A model generated the notes under the pieces. That model ran no database searches. It was not told the DNA's origin and saw only the letters and a program-made list of their open reading frames with translations. Of a DNA stretch of 19,341 nt, positions 6,338 through 13,445 are shown piece after piece (positions within the stretch are counted from its first letter, which is position 1; each line of letters begins with the position of its first letter). Origin of the DNA: JBMFLE01 sp049971355 (lineage in GTDB: Bacteria; Patescibacteriota; Patescibacteriia; UBA2591; UBA4787); contig JBMFLE010000009.1 in the NCBI GenBank assembly GCA_049971355.1, positions 1-19,341 of the forward strand, written 5' to 3'. A program made the translations under genes and the position numbers.

Positions 6338-7687
6338 TTATAAGTTATTAATATCTAATATCTCACCTATTGGATGAATATTCAAAACATTATCTGGAAC
6401 AGTTAAAATATTTTCCCATAAGTACCCAAGCGCCTCAAAAGTTTCTGGATTAATAATTGGTCGTCGTTTGCCTCGACTAATAACATAAACCGTTGATTGA
6501 TTGCTGCTTTTTACTAATGTACTATCAGTTAACTTAATTGGCTCGCCATTAATAAATTTATTGAGCTCCTCGGTTTTAACTTTTATAATTTGATTATATG
6601 GAAAATTATTCTTCAAAATTATTTTGTCGATAATTGGATATTTTATTTCGTCTTTTACATAATAAACAGCGCCAGATAATTTATCTTGAAGCAAGGCACC
6701 ATTAGGATAAGGAGTGGTAATTGGCCTTCCTTCCGGATACTGATCTAAATCAGAATTTTCCGCTAAATTAACTTCTTCCGGATTAAAACCTATTTTACGA
6801 AAAACTTCTAAGGAAGCGATTTTTCTTTTAAGACCATCAACAAGTAGATATATCTCACCGGTAGATGCCTTTAATAAAGAATAATTTGGAAAAGTCATTG
6901 GTTCGCCCCTTTCATATTGCTCCAAATCTTTTTGGCTTATTTCAATAACTTTATCAAAACTATAACTGGCCAAAAAAACAGCTTTAGAATAGAACGGTCG
7001 GCGTTTACCGTCTTGAATTAACCAGACGCCTTTATCATTTTTGACGCGGACCAAAACGCCGTTTGGTAATAGTCCTTTTTTAGCAAACCATTTTTGCCAA
7101 ATTTTCCAGAATAATTTACTGCCTCTAAGATAAGGAGTATAGTTATATAAAGCAGCCGTAGCTAAATTTTGTGGCCTAACCAAGTGGCCGTTAATTTTAT
7201 AAACTTGATTTGGGCGAAAACGAAATTCCCAAGGATATTCTAAAAAATAACGTAAGCGCCAGGCAGCCCGATCAACCTGGGTGGCGAAACCACTAAAGCG
7301 GCTAACTGGTCGACGATAATCATAACAAGCAAACCCAGCTGCCCAATCAAACTGGCTGGGCTTAACCATCTGCTGAGTAACTAAATTTTGTTCTTTTTGA
7401 ACTAAAGTGATGAGGACCTGGGGATTAATTTGGTGACGCTGGCTGGCATTGTAAATAATTTCGCCGGCATGTTTTAATTGGTTGTCTAAATCTTTACTAA
7501 AATAATTAGCCAAAGCACCATTTTCTTTTTTTAAAAATTCAATAATTTCTTCCCGACTCATTGCCTGCCAATTGGTTAATTCGTAATCAGAGATTAGATA
7601 ATCTGGGTTAAAAGAAAAAGGTTCTGCCTTAACAATCAAGGGTAGCCAAAGCAAAATAATACCAATTAAAATTAGATATTTGGTCAT
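6338..7687 (-). CDS. Secreted lytic-transglycosylase-like protein with four C-terminal repeats
   Basis: 449 residues with a signal peptide (about 1-21, LILIGIILLWLPLIVKAEP). Residues about 70-200 resemble a lysozyme-like/SLT domain: INPQVLITLVQKEQNLVT places Glu99 where GH23 transglycosylases have the catalytic Glu. AAGFACYDY, FSGFATQVDRAAWRLR and the late YNYTPY match the style of SLT relatives. The C-terminal half is four degenerate repeats of about 56 residues (208-265, 269-324, 329-384, 389-445). Each runs roughly 'G-x-LV/LL... VYLVxDGKRRPI...F...G(Y/F)...VI.V....L..Y..G.PI'. I do not know a named family for the repeats; a surface or cell-wall binding role is a guess. It lies between clpB and MEMO with 13- and 14-base gaps, so it is probably cotranscribed from the CIRCE promoter. 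Catalysis is unproven. Confidence 0.7.
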   Translation of the reverse strand: MTKYLILIGIILLWLPLIVKAEPFSFNPDYLISDYELTNWQAMSREEIIEFLKKENGALANYFSKDLDNQLKHAGEIIYNASQRHQINPQVLITLVQKEQNLVTQQMVKPSQFDWAAGFACYDYRRPVSRFSGFATQVDRAAWRLRYFLEYPWEFRFRPNQVYKINGHLVRPQNLATAALYNYTPYLRGSKLFWKIWQKWFAKKGLLPNGVLVRVKNDKGVWLIQDGKRRPFYSKAVFLASYSFDKVIEISQKDLEQYERGEPMTFPNYSLLKASTGEIYLLVDGLKRKIASLEVFRKIGFNPEEVNLAENSDLDQYPEGRPITTPYPNGALLQDKLSGAVYYVKDEIKYPIIDKIILKNNFPYNQIIKVKTEELNKFINGEPIKLTDSTLVKSSNQSTVYVISRGKRRPIINPETFEALGYLWENILTVPDNVLNIHPIGEILDINNL

Positions 7688-7700
7688 TATTTCAATTCTA

Positions 7701-10307
7701 TTATTTAATGATAATTTTTCTATCTTTTACGTCAATTTTTACTTTTTGATTTTCTTTAATCTCACCGCTGATAATTTTAAGAGCCAAATTATCCAATATT
7801 TCTTTTTGGATAAGTCTTTTTAATGGTCGAGCCCCATAGATTGGGTCAAAACCTCTTTCGACTAAAATTTCTTTGACTTGGTCGCTGACAATAATTTTTA
7901 TCTTTTTCTCAGCCAATCTTTTTTCTACTTGCTGAATTTGTAAATCTACAATTTTTTTAATTTCTTTTTTAGTTAAGGCATGGAAGAGAATAATTTCATC
8001 AACACGATTCAAAAATTCTGGCTTGAATTTTTCGCGCAATTTTTCATAAATTTTATCTTTAATAATTTTTTCTGAATCAAGTTTTTCTTGTTCTGAAACA
8101 AAACCAAAACTACCGCGCTGAGCGTACTCTTGAATTAATTCCGAGCCCAAATTTGAGGTCATAATTATAATTGTATTTTTAAAATTAACTACCCGGCCCC
8201 TAGCATCAGTTAATCGTCCCTCGTCTAAAATTTGAAGCAGGATATTAAATACTTCAGGATGAGCCTTTTCAATTTCATCAAAAAGCACCACGCTATAAGG
8301 TCGGCGGCGAATAATCTCTGTCAATTGACCGCCTTCTTCGTAGCCGACATAACCAGGCGGTGAACCAATCATTCGGGCAACAGTATGGCGCTCCATATAT
8401 TCGGACATATCTAATCGAACAATAGCCTGTTCAGTGTCAAACATAAATTCAGCTAAAGCCTTGGCCAACTCTGTCTTTCCAACACCAGTTGGACCGATAA
8501 AAATAAATGAACCAATTGGTCGATTTTCTTCGGAAATACCGGCCCGACTTCTTCGAATAGCATTGGCCACTGCTCTTACCGCTTCTTCTTGATTAACTAA
8601 TCTTTTATGGATTTCGTCTTCCATTCGCGCCAATTTTTCAGTTTCTTCTTTCAACATTTTTGTTACTGGAATTCCGGTCCAAAGAGAGACGACTTTGGCA
8701 ATATCGCTAGCCGTTACTTCTTCTTTCAATATGCGATTACTCTTTTGAATTTTTGCTAATTTCGACTGTGCTGCAGCCAATTTTTTTTCTGCCGCAGGAA
8801 TTTTGTCGTATTTAATTTCTGCTACTTTTTGTAAATCTGCTTCTCGTTGGGCAATTTCAGATTCTTGTTTTAATTTATCAATTTCTTTTTTTGTTTCTCT
8901 TATTAAACTAATAATTTCTTTTTCGGTTTTCCATTGAATTTTTAAATTTTCATACCTTTCTTTAAGGTTAGCCAGTTCACCAGTGATTTTTCTAATTTGT
9001 TTTTTAGATTCTTTGTCTTTTTTGAGAGCAGTCTTTTCAATTTCTAATTGATGTATTTTTCTTTTTAATCTATCAATTTCTTCTGGTTCACTTTCAATTT
9101 CCATTCTCAAAGCTGAGGCCGCCTCGTCCATTAAGTCAACGGCCTTATCCGGCAAGAATCTATCAGTAATATATCTGGCAGAAAGTTTTGCCGCAGTTAC
9201 CAAAGCGTCGTCGGTAATTCTAATACCGTGGTGAACTTCATATTTTTCTTTAATGCCGCGCAGGATGGCGATAGTATCTTCAATAGATGGTTCGCTGATG
9301 TAAACCGGCTGAAATCGTCTTTCCAGGGCCGGATCTCTTTCAATGTATTTTTGATATTCTTTTAGCGTAGTTGCGCCAATACAATGTAATTCTCCGCGTG
9401 CCAAAGCAGGTTTTAACAAATTAGAGGCATCAATTGCACCCTCAGCCGCGCCAGCGCCAACTAAAGTATGCAACTCATCAATAAAAAGAATATAATTACC
9501 GGCTCTTTTTATTTCTTTTATCACTGCCTTCAAACGATTTTCAAATTCACCACGAAATTTAGTGCCAGCAATCAGACCCCCCAAATCTAAAGAAATTAAT
9601 TCTTTACTCTTCAGAGATTCGGGAATATCGCCACTAACAATTCTTTGAGCCAAACCTTCGACAATTGCAGTTTTACCAACCCCGGCTTCGCCGATTAAAA
9701 CCGGATTATTTTTTGTTCGGCGAGAAAGTACTTGAATCAAGCGTCGAATTTCATCATCTCGGCCAATGATAGGGTCCAATTTTTCCTGCCGCGCCATTTC
9801 AGTTAAATTTATAGTGTACTTTTCTAAAGCTTGATATTTTGTTTCTGGCTCTGGTTCGGTCACCCTTTCGCTACCTCGAATACTGACCAAAACTTCTAAA
9901 ACTCTATCATAATCAACATTAAATTTTTTTGCTATGTCTTTAACTATTGATGGAACTCGTAAAAGACCAAGCAGTAAATGCTCAGTGCTGATATATTCAT
10001 CTTTTAAACGAGAAGCCTCTTTGTTTGCTTGGAATAAACTTTTTTGGAGTAGGGGGGTAATATAAACTTCAACTAAACCGCCGCCAATTCTAATTTTAGG
10101 CAGGTATTCAATTGCTTGTTCTAACTCTTTCTGAAATTTTTCAATATCAACTTCTAATTTTTTAAGAACGGCTAAAACAACTCCTTCTTCTTGTCGAATT
10201 AAGGCTAACATTAAATGGGGTGTATCAACCTGCTGTTGATCATGCTCCATCGCCAGATTGTGCGCCTCTTGTAAAGCCTCTTGGGCTTTAAGAGTAAAGT
10301 TATTCAT
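7701..10307 (-). CDS. clpB: ATP-dependent disaggregase ClpB
   Basis: An 868-residue Hsp100 chaperone, the normal ClpB length, that pulls aggregated proteins apart together with DnaK. In order: N domain with two repeats (about 1-145); first AAA+ module with Walker A GEAGVGKT (206-213) and Walker B ILFIDE (273-278); a long charged coiled-coil middle domain (about 405-530), which marks ClpB rather than the shorter ClpC or ClpA; second AAA+ module with Walker A GPTGVGKT (605-612), pore loop GYVGY (652-656) and Walker B VVLFDE (673-678); and the C-terminal domain with GARPLKR. No ClpP-docking loop is evident. Expression is predicted to be HrcA-controlled, because a perfect CIRCE element overlaps the promoter at 10402-10443. 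It is the first gene of an operon with the transglycosylase-like and MEMO genes. Confidence 0.97.
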   Translation of the reverse strand: MNNFTLKAQEALQEAHNLAMEHDQQQVDTPHLMLALIRQEEGVVLAVLKKLEVDIEKFQKELEQAIEYLPKIRIGGGLVEVYITPLLQKSLFQANKEASRLKDEYISTEHLLLGLLRVPSIVKDIAKKFNVDYDRVLEVLVSIRGSERVTEPEPETKYQALEKYTINLTEMARQEKLDPIIGRDDEIRRLIQVLSRRTKNNPVLIGEAGVGKTAIVEGLAQRIVSGDIPESLKSKELISLDLGGLIAGTKFRGEFENRLKAVIKEIKRAGNYILFIDELHTLVGAGAAEGAIDASNLLKPALARGELHCIGATTLKEYQKYIERDPALERRFQPVYISEPSIEDTIAILRGIKEKYEVHHGIRITDDALVTAAKLSARYITDRFLPDKAVDLMDEAASALRMEIESEPEEIDRLKRKIHQLEIEKTALKKDKESKKQIRKITGELANLKERYENLKIQWKTEKEIISLIRETKKEIDKLKQESEIAQREADLQKVAEIKYDKIPAAEKKLAAAQSKLAKIQKSNRILKEEVTASDIAKVVSLWTGIPVTKMLKEETEKLARMEDEIHKRLVNQEEAVRAVANAIRRSRAGISEENRPIGSFIFIGPTGVGKTELAKALAEFMFDTEQAIVRLDMSEYMERHTVARMIGSPPGYVGYEEGGQLTEIIRRRPYSVVLFDEIEKAHPEVFNILLQILDEGRLTDARGRVVNFKNTIIIMTSNLGSELIQEYAQRGSFGFVSEQEKLDSEKIIKDKIYEKLREKFKPEFLNRVDEIILFHALTKKEIKKIVDLQIQQVEKRLAEKKIKIIVSDQVKEILVERGFDPIYGARPLKRLIQKEILDNLALKIISGEIKENQKVKIDVKDRKIIIK

Positions 10308-10338
10308 ATGGATAAATCACTAATCATATTAATTTTAT

Positions 10339-10404
10339 CACGAATCACTACGAATATTTGTATTGATTCGCGGGGCCGCCTTGGCGGCCAAAATTCGTGT
10401 TATT
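10339..10404. repeat. Dispersed ATTCGTG-type repeat with GC-rich palindrome in the clpB leader
   Basis: Within the predicted clpB 5' leader there is a perfect palindrome GGCCGCCTTGGCGGCC (10374-10389). It is flanked by CGAATCA (10341-10347) and its complement TGATTCG (10364-10370), and by CACGAAT (10339-10345) and its complement ATTCGTG (10393-10399). The tail CCAAAATTCGTGTTATT (10388-10404) recurs with one substitution and one insertion at 13572-13589. Related ACGAAT words occur at 12031-12058 and near 12851. It looks like a degenerate interspersed repeat of this genome. Confidence 0.55.
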
Positions 10405-10430
10405 ATAGCAAAGTATTTAGCACTCGTCAA
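10402..10430 (-). promoter_or_regulatory. Promoter of the clpB operon
   Basis: Minus strand: TTGACG (10430-10425), a 17-base spacer, perfect TATAAT (10407-10402). The -35 box lies inside the CIRCE element, the position expected for repression by HrcA. The leader to the clpB ATG is about 90 bases. Confidence 0.85.
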
Positions 10431-10443
10431 GGGGGAGTGCTAA
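10417..10443. promoter_or_regulatory. CIRCE element (HrcA operator)
   Basis: TTAGCACTC (10417-10425), nine bases, then GAGTGCTAA (10435-10443). This is a perfect match to the CIRCE consensus, the inverted repeat bound by the heat-shock repressor HrcA in many bacteria. It overlaps the -35 region of the clpB promoter. An hrcA gene is not in the window. Confidence 0.97.
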
Positions 10444-10557
10444 TTTTATCTCCAGAGAACGCATTGACTTATTGACCATTTTGGTAACAGTCACTTTTCT
10501 GACCAATTCTCTTTAGGGGGCCTGATTTAATAGTAATAAGTTTTTAGAAAAAAGTAA

Positions 10558-10573
10558 AGGGCGTGCACGACCT
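10558..10573. repeat. Inverted repeat in the leader of the small-ORF cassette
   Basis: AGG-N-CGTGCACG-N-CCT is symmetric except for one pair. It is partly nested with GTAAAG (10554-10559) and CTTTAC (10583-10588). It lies 33 bases before the ATG at 10606, in the otherwise gene-free stretch 10444-10605 where I found no convincing promoter. It may be an operator or an RNA structure. Confidence 0.4.
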
Positions 10574-10605
10574 AATGATACACTTTACACTAAAGGGGGT
10601 TAAAA

Positions 10606-10779
10606 ATGTTGAAAAAATTAGAATTAACTAAAAAACTGCATTTTAAAGAAGCTAAGCAATTAAATCGAGAATACCTTTTGAATTGGCTTGTTTTAATATT
10701 GATAATGAAGGTGAAAATGAAAAAGAGAATTTTATGGCCGGTAAAATCAAGAGGTGGAATATGGTTGCGATCGCCGTGA
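10606..10779 (+). CDS. Small ORF, 57 residues, unrecognised
   Basis: The frame runs from an ATG preceded by AAGGGGGT five bases upstream, one mismatch from the AAGGAGGT seen at the two other Shine-Dalgarno genes in this window. The product starts MLKKLELTKKLHFKEAK, is basic, and has a short hydrophobic stretch (LLNWLVLILIM, about 24-34) followed by a lysine/arginine-rich tail. I do not recognise it. Its last ten codons run into the large inverted repeat at 10750-10791, which is unusual for a coding 3' end. A second frame (10656-10793) looks equally protein-like in the second half, ending KIKRWNMVAIAVIFHL, so either the true peptide uses a different start or the gene is frameshifted. Treat it as a plausible start site with an uncertain product. 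Confidence 0.4.
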   Translation: MLKKLELTKKLHFKEAKQLNREYLLNWLVLILIMKVKMKKRILWPVKSRGGIWLRSP

Positions 10780-10791
10780 TATTCCACCTCT
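10750..10791. repeat. 42-bp inverted repeat with GCGATCGC core
   Basis: The perfect 13-bp arms AGAGGTGGAATAT (10750-10762) and ATATTCCACCTCT (10779-10791) are concentric (centre 10770.5) with the palindrome GCGATCGC (10767-10774). No T-run follows, so it is not a standard terminator. As RNA it would separate the two small ORFs; as DNA it could be a binding or recombination site. Confidence 0.65.
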
Positions 10792-10807
10792 AATTTAAGT
10801 ATGAATT

Positions 10808-10969
10808 ATGTCAATAATGAATAATAATTACAAAAGGAATCTGGGCTTATTGCTTTTGGATTTGAAGACCCGTATTGAAGAGGTGCTCTACCCGAACTTT
10901 CTGGACGTAAAACCCTGGGAGATCATACAAAATCGTGCTAAGGAAATATTTCATGGACCATTATCTTAG
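10808..10969 (+). CDS. Small ORF, 53 residues, unrecognised
   Basis: An open frame from ATG 10808 (a second ATG is at 10817) to TAG 10969. The product reads MSIMNNNYKRNLG, then a leucine-rich amphipathic helix (LLLLDLKTRIEEVLYPNF) and DVKPWEIIQNRAKEIFHGPLS. The codon choice is mixed (CTG, CTC, GTG, CCG, GAC, CGT, ACC), richer in G/C-ending codons than the core genes, and the composition looks coding. The stop is 15 bases before a classic rho-independent terminator, which supports a real transcript ending here. There is no Shine-Dalgarno before either ATG; AAAGGA at about 10832 would suit an internal start. It is not similar to any family I recognise. It may belong with the 57-residue ORF upstream. 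Confidence 0.45.
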   Translation: MSIMNNNYKRNLGLLLLDLKTRIEEVLYPNFLDVKPWEIIQNRAKEIFHGPLS

Positions 10970-10983
10970 GGCATTATTCTGCC

Positions 10984-11011
10984 AGGGGAGCCAAAAGAGG
11001 CTCCTCTTTTT
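10984..11011 (+). terminator. Rho-independent terminator of the small-ORF cassette
   Basis: AGGGGAGCC (10984-10992) pairs with GGCTCCTCT (10999-11007), 9 bp with one G-U, loop AAAAGA, followed by TTTTT (11007-11011). There is no T-run in the minus direction, so it serves the plus strand. It abuts the stop codon of the convergent radical SAM gene. Confidence 0.85.
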
Positions 11012-12020
11012 ACTTATCAATAAAAGCGATTTTTTCTCCGCATTTTGGACACTTTCCATCTTTATCAAATCTTTTAATTTGATAGCCAATTCGCTCAATT
11101 ACCAGTTCGCTGCATTTTGGACAATAAGTATTTTCTCCGTCATCGCCGGGCAGATTGCCAGTATAAACATATTTCAAACCAACTTTTTTGCCAATTTCAG
11201 CAGCCCTGTGGATAACTTCTGGCGGGGTAGGGGAGACATTCATCATTTTGTAAGCTGGATAAAATCGAGAAATATGCCAGGGAGTTTCTGTCCCTAAATC
11301 ATTTTTGATAAATTTTGCTATATCCTCAAATTGAGCTCCCTGATCCGTGTATCCAGGAATAACCAAAGTTGTTACTTCAACCCAGATTTTATATTTCTTC
11401 ATCCATCTTAAAGAATCTAAAACTGGTTGAAGTCTTCCACCACAAATTTTTTGATATAAGTCATCTTGAAAAAATTTTAAATCAACATTAGCTGCGTCTA
11501 AATAAGGAGCGACTAATTTCAATGTTTCTTTGCTCATATAGCCATTAGTCACCCAATTATTTTTCAATCCCTTCTTTTTGGCTAATTTCATCGTCTCTAA
11601 AGCATATTCAACAAAAATGGTCGGCTCGGTGTAAGTATAAGAAATACTTGGTACTTGAAATTTTAAAGCTTCTTCAACAATTTTTTCCGGCGGCCAATCT
11701 TCGCCAAAAATTTCCCTTCTTTCTTTAGGGCTTTGAGAAATGTCATAATTTTGGCAATTTAAGCAGCGAAAATTGCAACCAACTGTGGCGATTGAGAGCG
11801 AATAACTGCCGGGCAGCCAATGAAAAAATGGTTTTTTCTCGATCGGATCAATATTAATAGCCACAGCTTTGCCGTAAACCAAAGAATAAAGTTTTCCGTC
11901 CTGATTTTCTCGAACGCTGCAAAATCCGCGTTTGCCATGAACAATAATACAGCGATGGGCACAGGCTTGGCAGCGAACGTTATTATTCTTTAATTTTTGA
12001 TAGAGTAAGGCTTCTTTCAT
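11010..12020 (-). CDS. amrS: AmmeMemoRadiSam system radical SAM enzyme
   Basis: 336 residues, normal for the family. The radical SAM cluster motif CxxxCxxC is CNFRCLNC at Cys82, Cys86 and Cys89, preceded by the N-terminal Cys motif CQACAHRC...GFC (17-34) typical of this subgroup. Further landmarks are YTYTEPTIF (about 128-136), NVDLKFF, TTLVIPGYTD and PWHISRFYPAYKM. The C-terminus has a zinc-ribbon-like double CPKC (Cys300/303 and Cys324/327), present in only some members. The family is related to pyruvate formate-lyase activating enzymes but its substrate is unknown. It is defined by association with AMMECR1 and MEMO, both in this window. The promoter is unclear: the upstream 70 bases hold an ACGAAT direct repeat and no good -35/-10 pair. 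TGGTAGG before the ATG is at best a weak Shine-Dalgarno. Confidence 0.95.
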   Translation of the reverse strand: MKEALLYQKLKNNNVRCQACAHRCIIVHGKRGFCSVRENQDGKLYSLVYGKAVAINIDPIEKKPFFHWLPGSYSLSIATVGCNFRCLNCQNYDISQSPKERREIFGEDWPPEKIVEEALKFQVPSISYTYTEPTIFVEYALETMKLAKKKGLKNNWVTNGYMSKETLKLVAPYLDAANVDLKFFQDDLYQKICGGRLQPVLDSLRWMKKYKIWVEVTTLVIPGYTDQGAQFEDIAKFIKNDLGTETPWHISRFYPAYKMMNVSPTPPEVIHRAAEIGKKVGLKYVYTGNLPGDDGENTYCPKCSELVIERIGYQIKRFDKDGKCPKCGEKIAFIDK

Positions 12021-12030
12021 CTAACCTACC

Positions 12031-12058
12031 AATTACGAATTTTATTTGAATTACGAAT
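12031..12058. repeat. Direct repeat of AATTACGAAT upstream of amrS
   Basis: Two exact copies of AATTACGAAT at 12031-12040 and 12049-12058, 18 bases apart start to start. They lie just before the amrS start on the minus strand. The ACGAAT/ATTCGT word is shared with the repeats at 10339-10404 and 13566-13596. Confidence 0.5.
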
Positions 12059-12079
12059 AGATTAAATATATCATAAAAT

Positions 12080-12117
12080 CAAAAAAACAAAAGAGCCCCA
12101 AAATGTTTCGGGGCTCT
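12080..12117 (-). terminator. Rho-independent terminator of the HExxH gene
   Basis: AGAGCCCC (12092-12099) pairs perfectly with GGGGCTCT (12110-12117) around a ten-base loop. On the minus strand a strong T-run (TTTTGTTTTTTTG) follows. It begins eight bases after the stop codon at 12125. Confidence 0.9.
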
Positions 12118-12124
12118 ATTTAAT

Positions 12125-12748
12125 CTATTTAAATAGCTTAACGGACTCTTTTTCAATCATCAATTTTTCACACGTTTTCCAATCTTCTAATAGGCATTTT
12201 TCTGAATATGTTTTTATGGCCTTTAGTGCCCAGTACCAGAATTTATCTTCGCTAATATTAATTTTTAATTCCTGAAGAATCTGCCAACCCTTTTGCCAGG
12301 CTAAAAACTCTCCGTAGGGACAACTGAAGTCAGAAGAAAAATCTGTTTTAGCATATGGGCAAATAGAGGTGTCTAAAAAGAGGCTGGAATTTATAGCCAG
12401 ATGACCTAATTCATGAGCAATAGAGGATTCAACTTTACCATTCTTTTTTGACATTAAAGCAAGGTCTCTTTTGTTGATTATTAAAACACCTGGGAAACTA
12501 AAACTGGAGTAATAACATGCCCAAAAGCCCTCCAGCAGTGCGCTTGACGGTATTCCCAATCTTATATTATGTTGCCGAATATAATTTAGTAACTTTTGAC
12601 CATTTTCTGTGGCTTGAAAGAGGGTAAAGACTTCTGAATGTCGCCATCTTTGCCACCAGTTATTAGGTTTCCAAAATAAATGCCATAATAATTTAAGGAG
12701 TAGAAAGAAAAATATCAGGACAGCAAGAGCCTGAATTAAATCTAACAT
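12125..12748 (-). CDS. Membrane-anchored HExxH zinc-metalloprotease-like protein
   Basis: 207 residues. One N-terminal membrane segment (about 4-24, ALAVLIFFFLLLKLLWHLF) is followed by a tryptophan-rich WKPNNWWQRWRH and a soluble domain. HELGH at 112-116 in SSIAHELGHLAIN is a metzincin/gluzincin-type zinc motif, and Glu147 in YGEFLAWQKGW, 31 residues on, is a candidate third ligand. The order resembles the ImmA/IrrE-like and other minigluzincin folds, but the family is not certain. Four cysteines (C78, C130, C143, C185) could form disulfides if the domain is outside. Like the cupin gene it has AAGGAGGT four bases before the ATG, its own promoter and its own terminator, and it stands alone. 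Its G+C is somewhat higher than that of the core genes (24 of 60 in one counted row). Its substrate is unknown. Confidence 0.65.
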   Translation of the reverse strand: MLDLIQALAVLIFFFLLLKLLWHLFWKPNNWWQRWRHSEVFTLFQATENGQKLLNYIRQHNIRLGIPSSALLEGFWACYYSSFSFPGVLIINKRDLALMSKKNGKVESSIAHELGHLAINSSLFLDTSICPYAKTDFSSDFSCPYGEFLAWQKGWQILQELKINISEDKFWYWALKAIKTYSEKCLLEDWKTCEKLMIEKESVKLFK

Positions 12749-12752
12749 TGTT

Positions 12753-12760
12753 ACCTCCTT
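12753..12760 (-). promoter_or_regulatory. Strong Shine-Dalgarno site of the HExxH gene
   Basis: AAGGAGGT on the minus strand, four bases (AACA) before the ATG at 12748. This is the same octamer and spacing as at the cupin gene. Confidence 0.85.
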
Positions 12761-12784
12761 GGAGAATCTAAATATCTATTTCTA

Positions 12785-12813
12785 AGATTATCACAATTTT
12801 GTTAGGTTGTCAA
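12785..12813 (-). promoter_or_regulatory. Probable promoter of the HExxH gene
   Basis: Minus strand: perfect TTGACA (12813-12808), a 17-base spacer, then TAATCT (12790-12785) preceded by TGA, a possible extended -10. The -10 box itself is weak (GATAAT, three bases earlier, would give a 14-base spacer). The -35 box overlaps that of the divergent thpR promoter. Confidence 0.5.
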
Positions 12814-12834
12814 GTCTTTATTTTATGCTATAAT
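12807..12834 (+). promoter_or_regulatory. Promoter of thpR
   Basis: TTGTCA (12807-12812), a 16-base spacer, perfect TATAAT (12829-12834). The start point would be near 12841, about 35 bases before the ATG. The word TTGTCAA is the -35 box for both strands, as in the 1512-1518 region. Confidence 0.65.
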
Positions 12835-12875
12835 TTGACCGGCTACTAAATACGAATGGGTAATTTCATAAAGTT

Positions 12876-13445
12876 ATGAAGATTAGAAGTTTTATCGCCA
12901 TTAATTTACCCCAAGAAATCAAAGATTATTTGTCAGAAATAATTTCTGAATTAAAAAGAAAGAATCAGGGATCTGATATTAAGTGGGTTAATCCAGAAGG
13001 TTTACATCTTACCCTTCATTTTTTGGGCTATTTAGATGAGCAAAAATTAGAAAAAGTTAAAGAAATTATCAGCCAGAGCTTAGAAGAAAATCCTTCGGTA
13101 GAAGTAAGGCTGGAAAATTTTAATGGATTTCCAAATTTAAATCAGCCGCGGGTTTTATTTGTTAGCTGCCAAGAAATTGGCGATAGAGTAGTGCAAAGCA
13201 TTCAAGATAAAATTGGCCGCCAGCTAGAAAAAATTGGTGTTGAAATTGATAAAAGACCATGGCAGATGCACATCACCCTGGCAAGATTAAAAATGCCAAA
13301 GCAAATTCGAATCGGCCAGCTGACGGACGAAATTCGAAAATTACGATTCAAAGTTAAATCAATAGATTTGATGAAAAGTGAATTAAGTCAAGAGGGGGCG
13401 AAATATAGTATTATTGAAAAATTTCCCCTTAAACCATCACTATAA
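12876..13445 (+). CDS. thpR: RNA 2',3'-cyclic phosphodiesterase (2'-5' RNA ligase family)
   Basis: A 189-residue member of the 2H phosphoesterase superfamily with both HxTx motifs: His44-Leu-Thr-Leu47 in LHLTLHFLG and His132-Ile-Thr-Leu135 in MHITLARLK. The N-terminus (MKIRSFIAINLPQEIKDYL) is that of the bacterial ThpR/LigT family. These enzymes open 2',3'-cyclic phosphates on RNA to 2'-phosphates and can reversibly join tRNA halves in vitro; the in vivo role is unclear. There is no Shine-Dalgarno. The 153 bases after it contain only a dispersed repeat, so it is probably monocistronic. Confidence 0.93.
   Translation: MKIRSFIAINLPQEIKDYLSEIISELKRKNQGSDIKWVNPEGLHLTLHFLGYLDEQKLEKVKEIISQSLEENPSVEVRLENFNGFPNLNQPRVLFVSCQEIGDRVVQSIQDKIGRQLEKIGVEIDKRPWQMHITLARLKMPKQIRIGQLTDEIRKLRFKVKSIDLMKSELSQEGAKYSIIEKFPLKPSL

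Noticed and set aside
10281..10475. 64-residue plus-strand frame across the clpB promoter.
   Set aside because: It covers the clpB start, its leader repeat, the promoter and the CIRCE element on the other strand, and the product has no recognisable features.
10590..10787. 65-residue minus-strand frame opposite the small ORF at 10606.
   Set aside because: No Shine-Dalgarno or promoter on that strand, and it begins inside the large inverted repeat; the plus-strand cassette has a start signal and a terminator.
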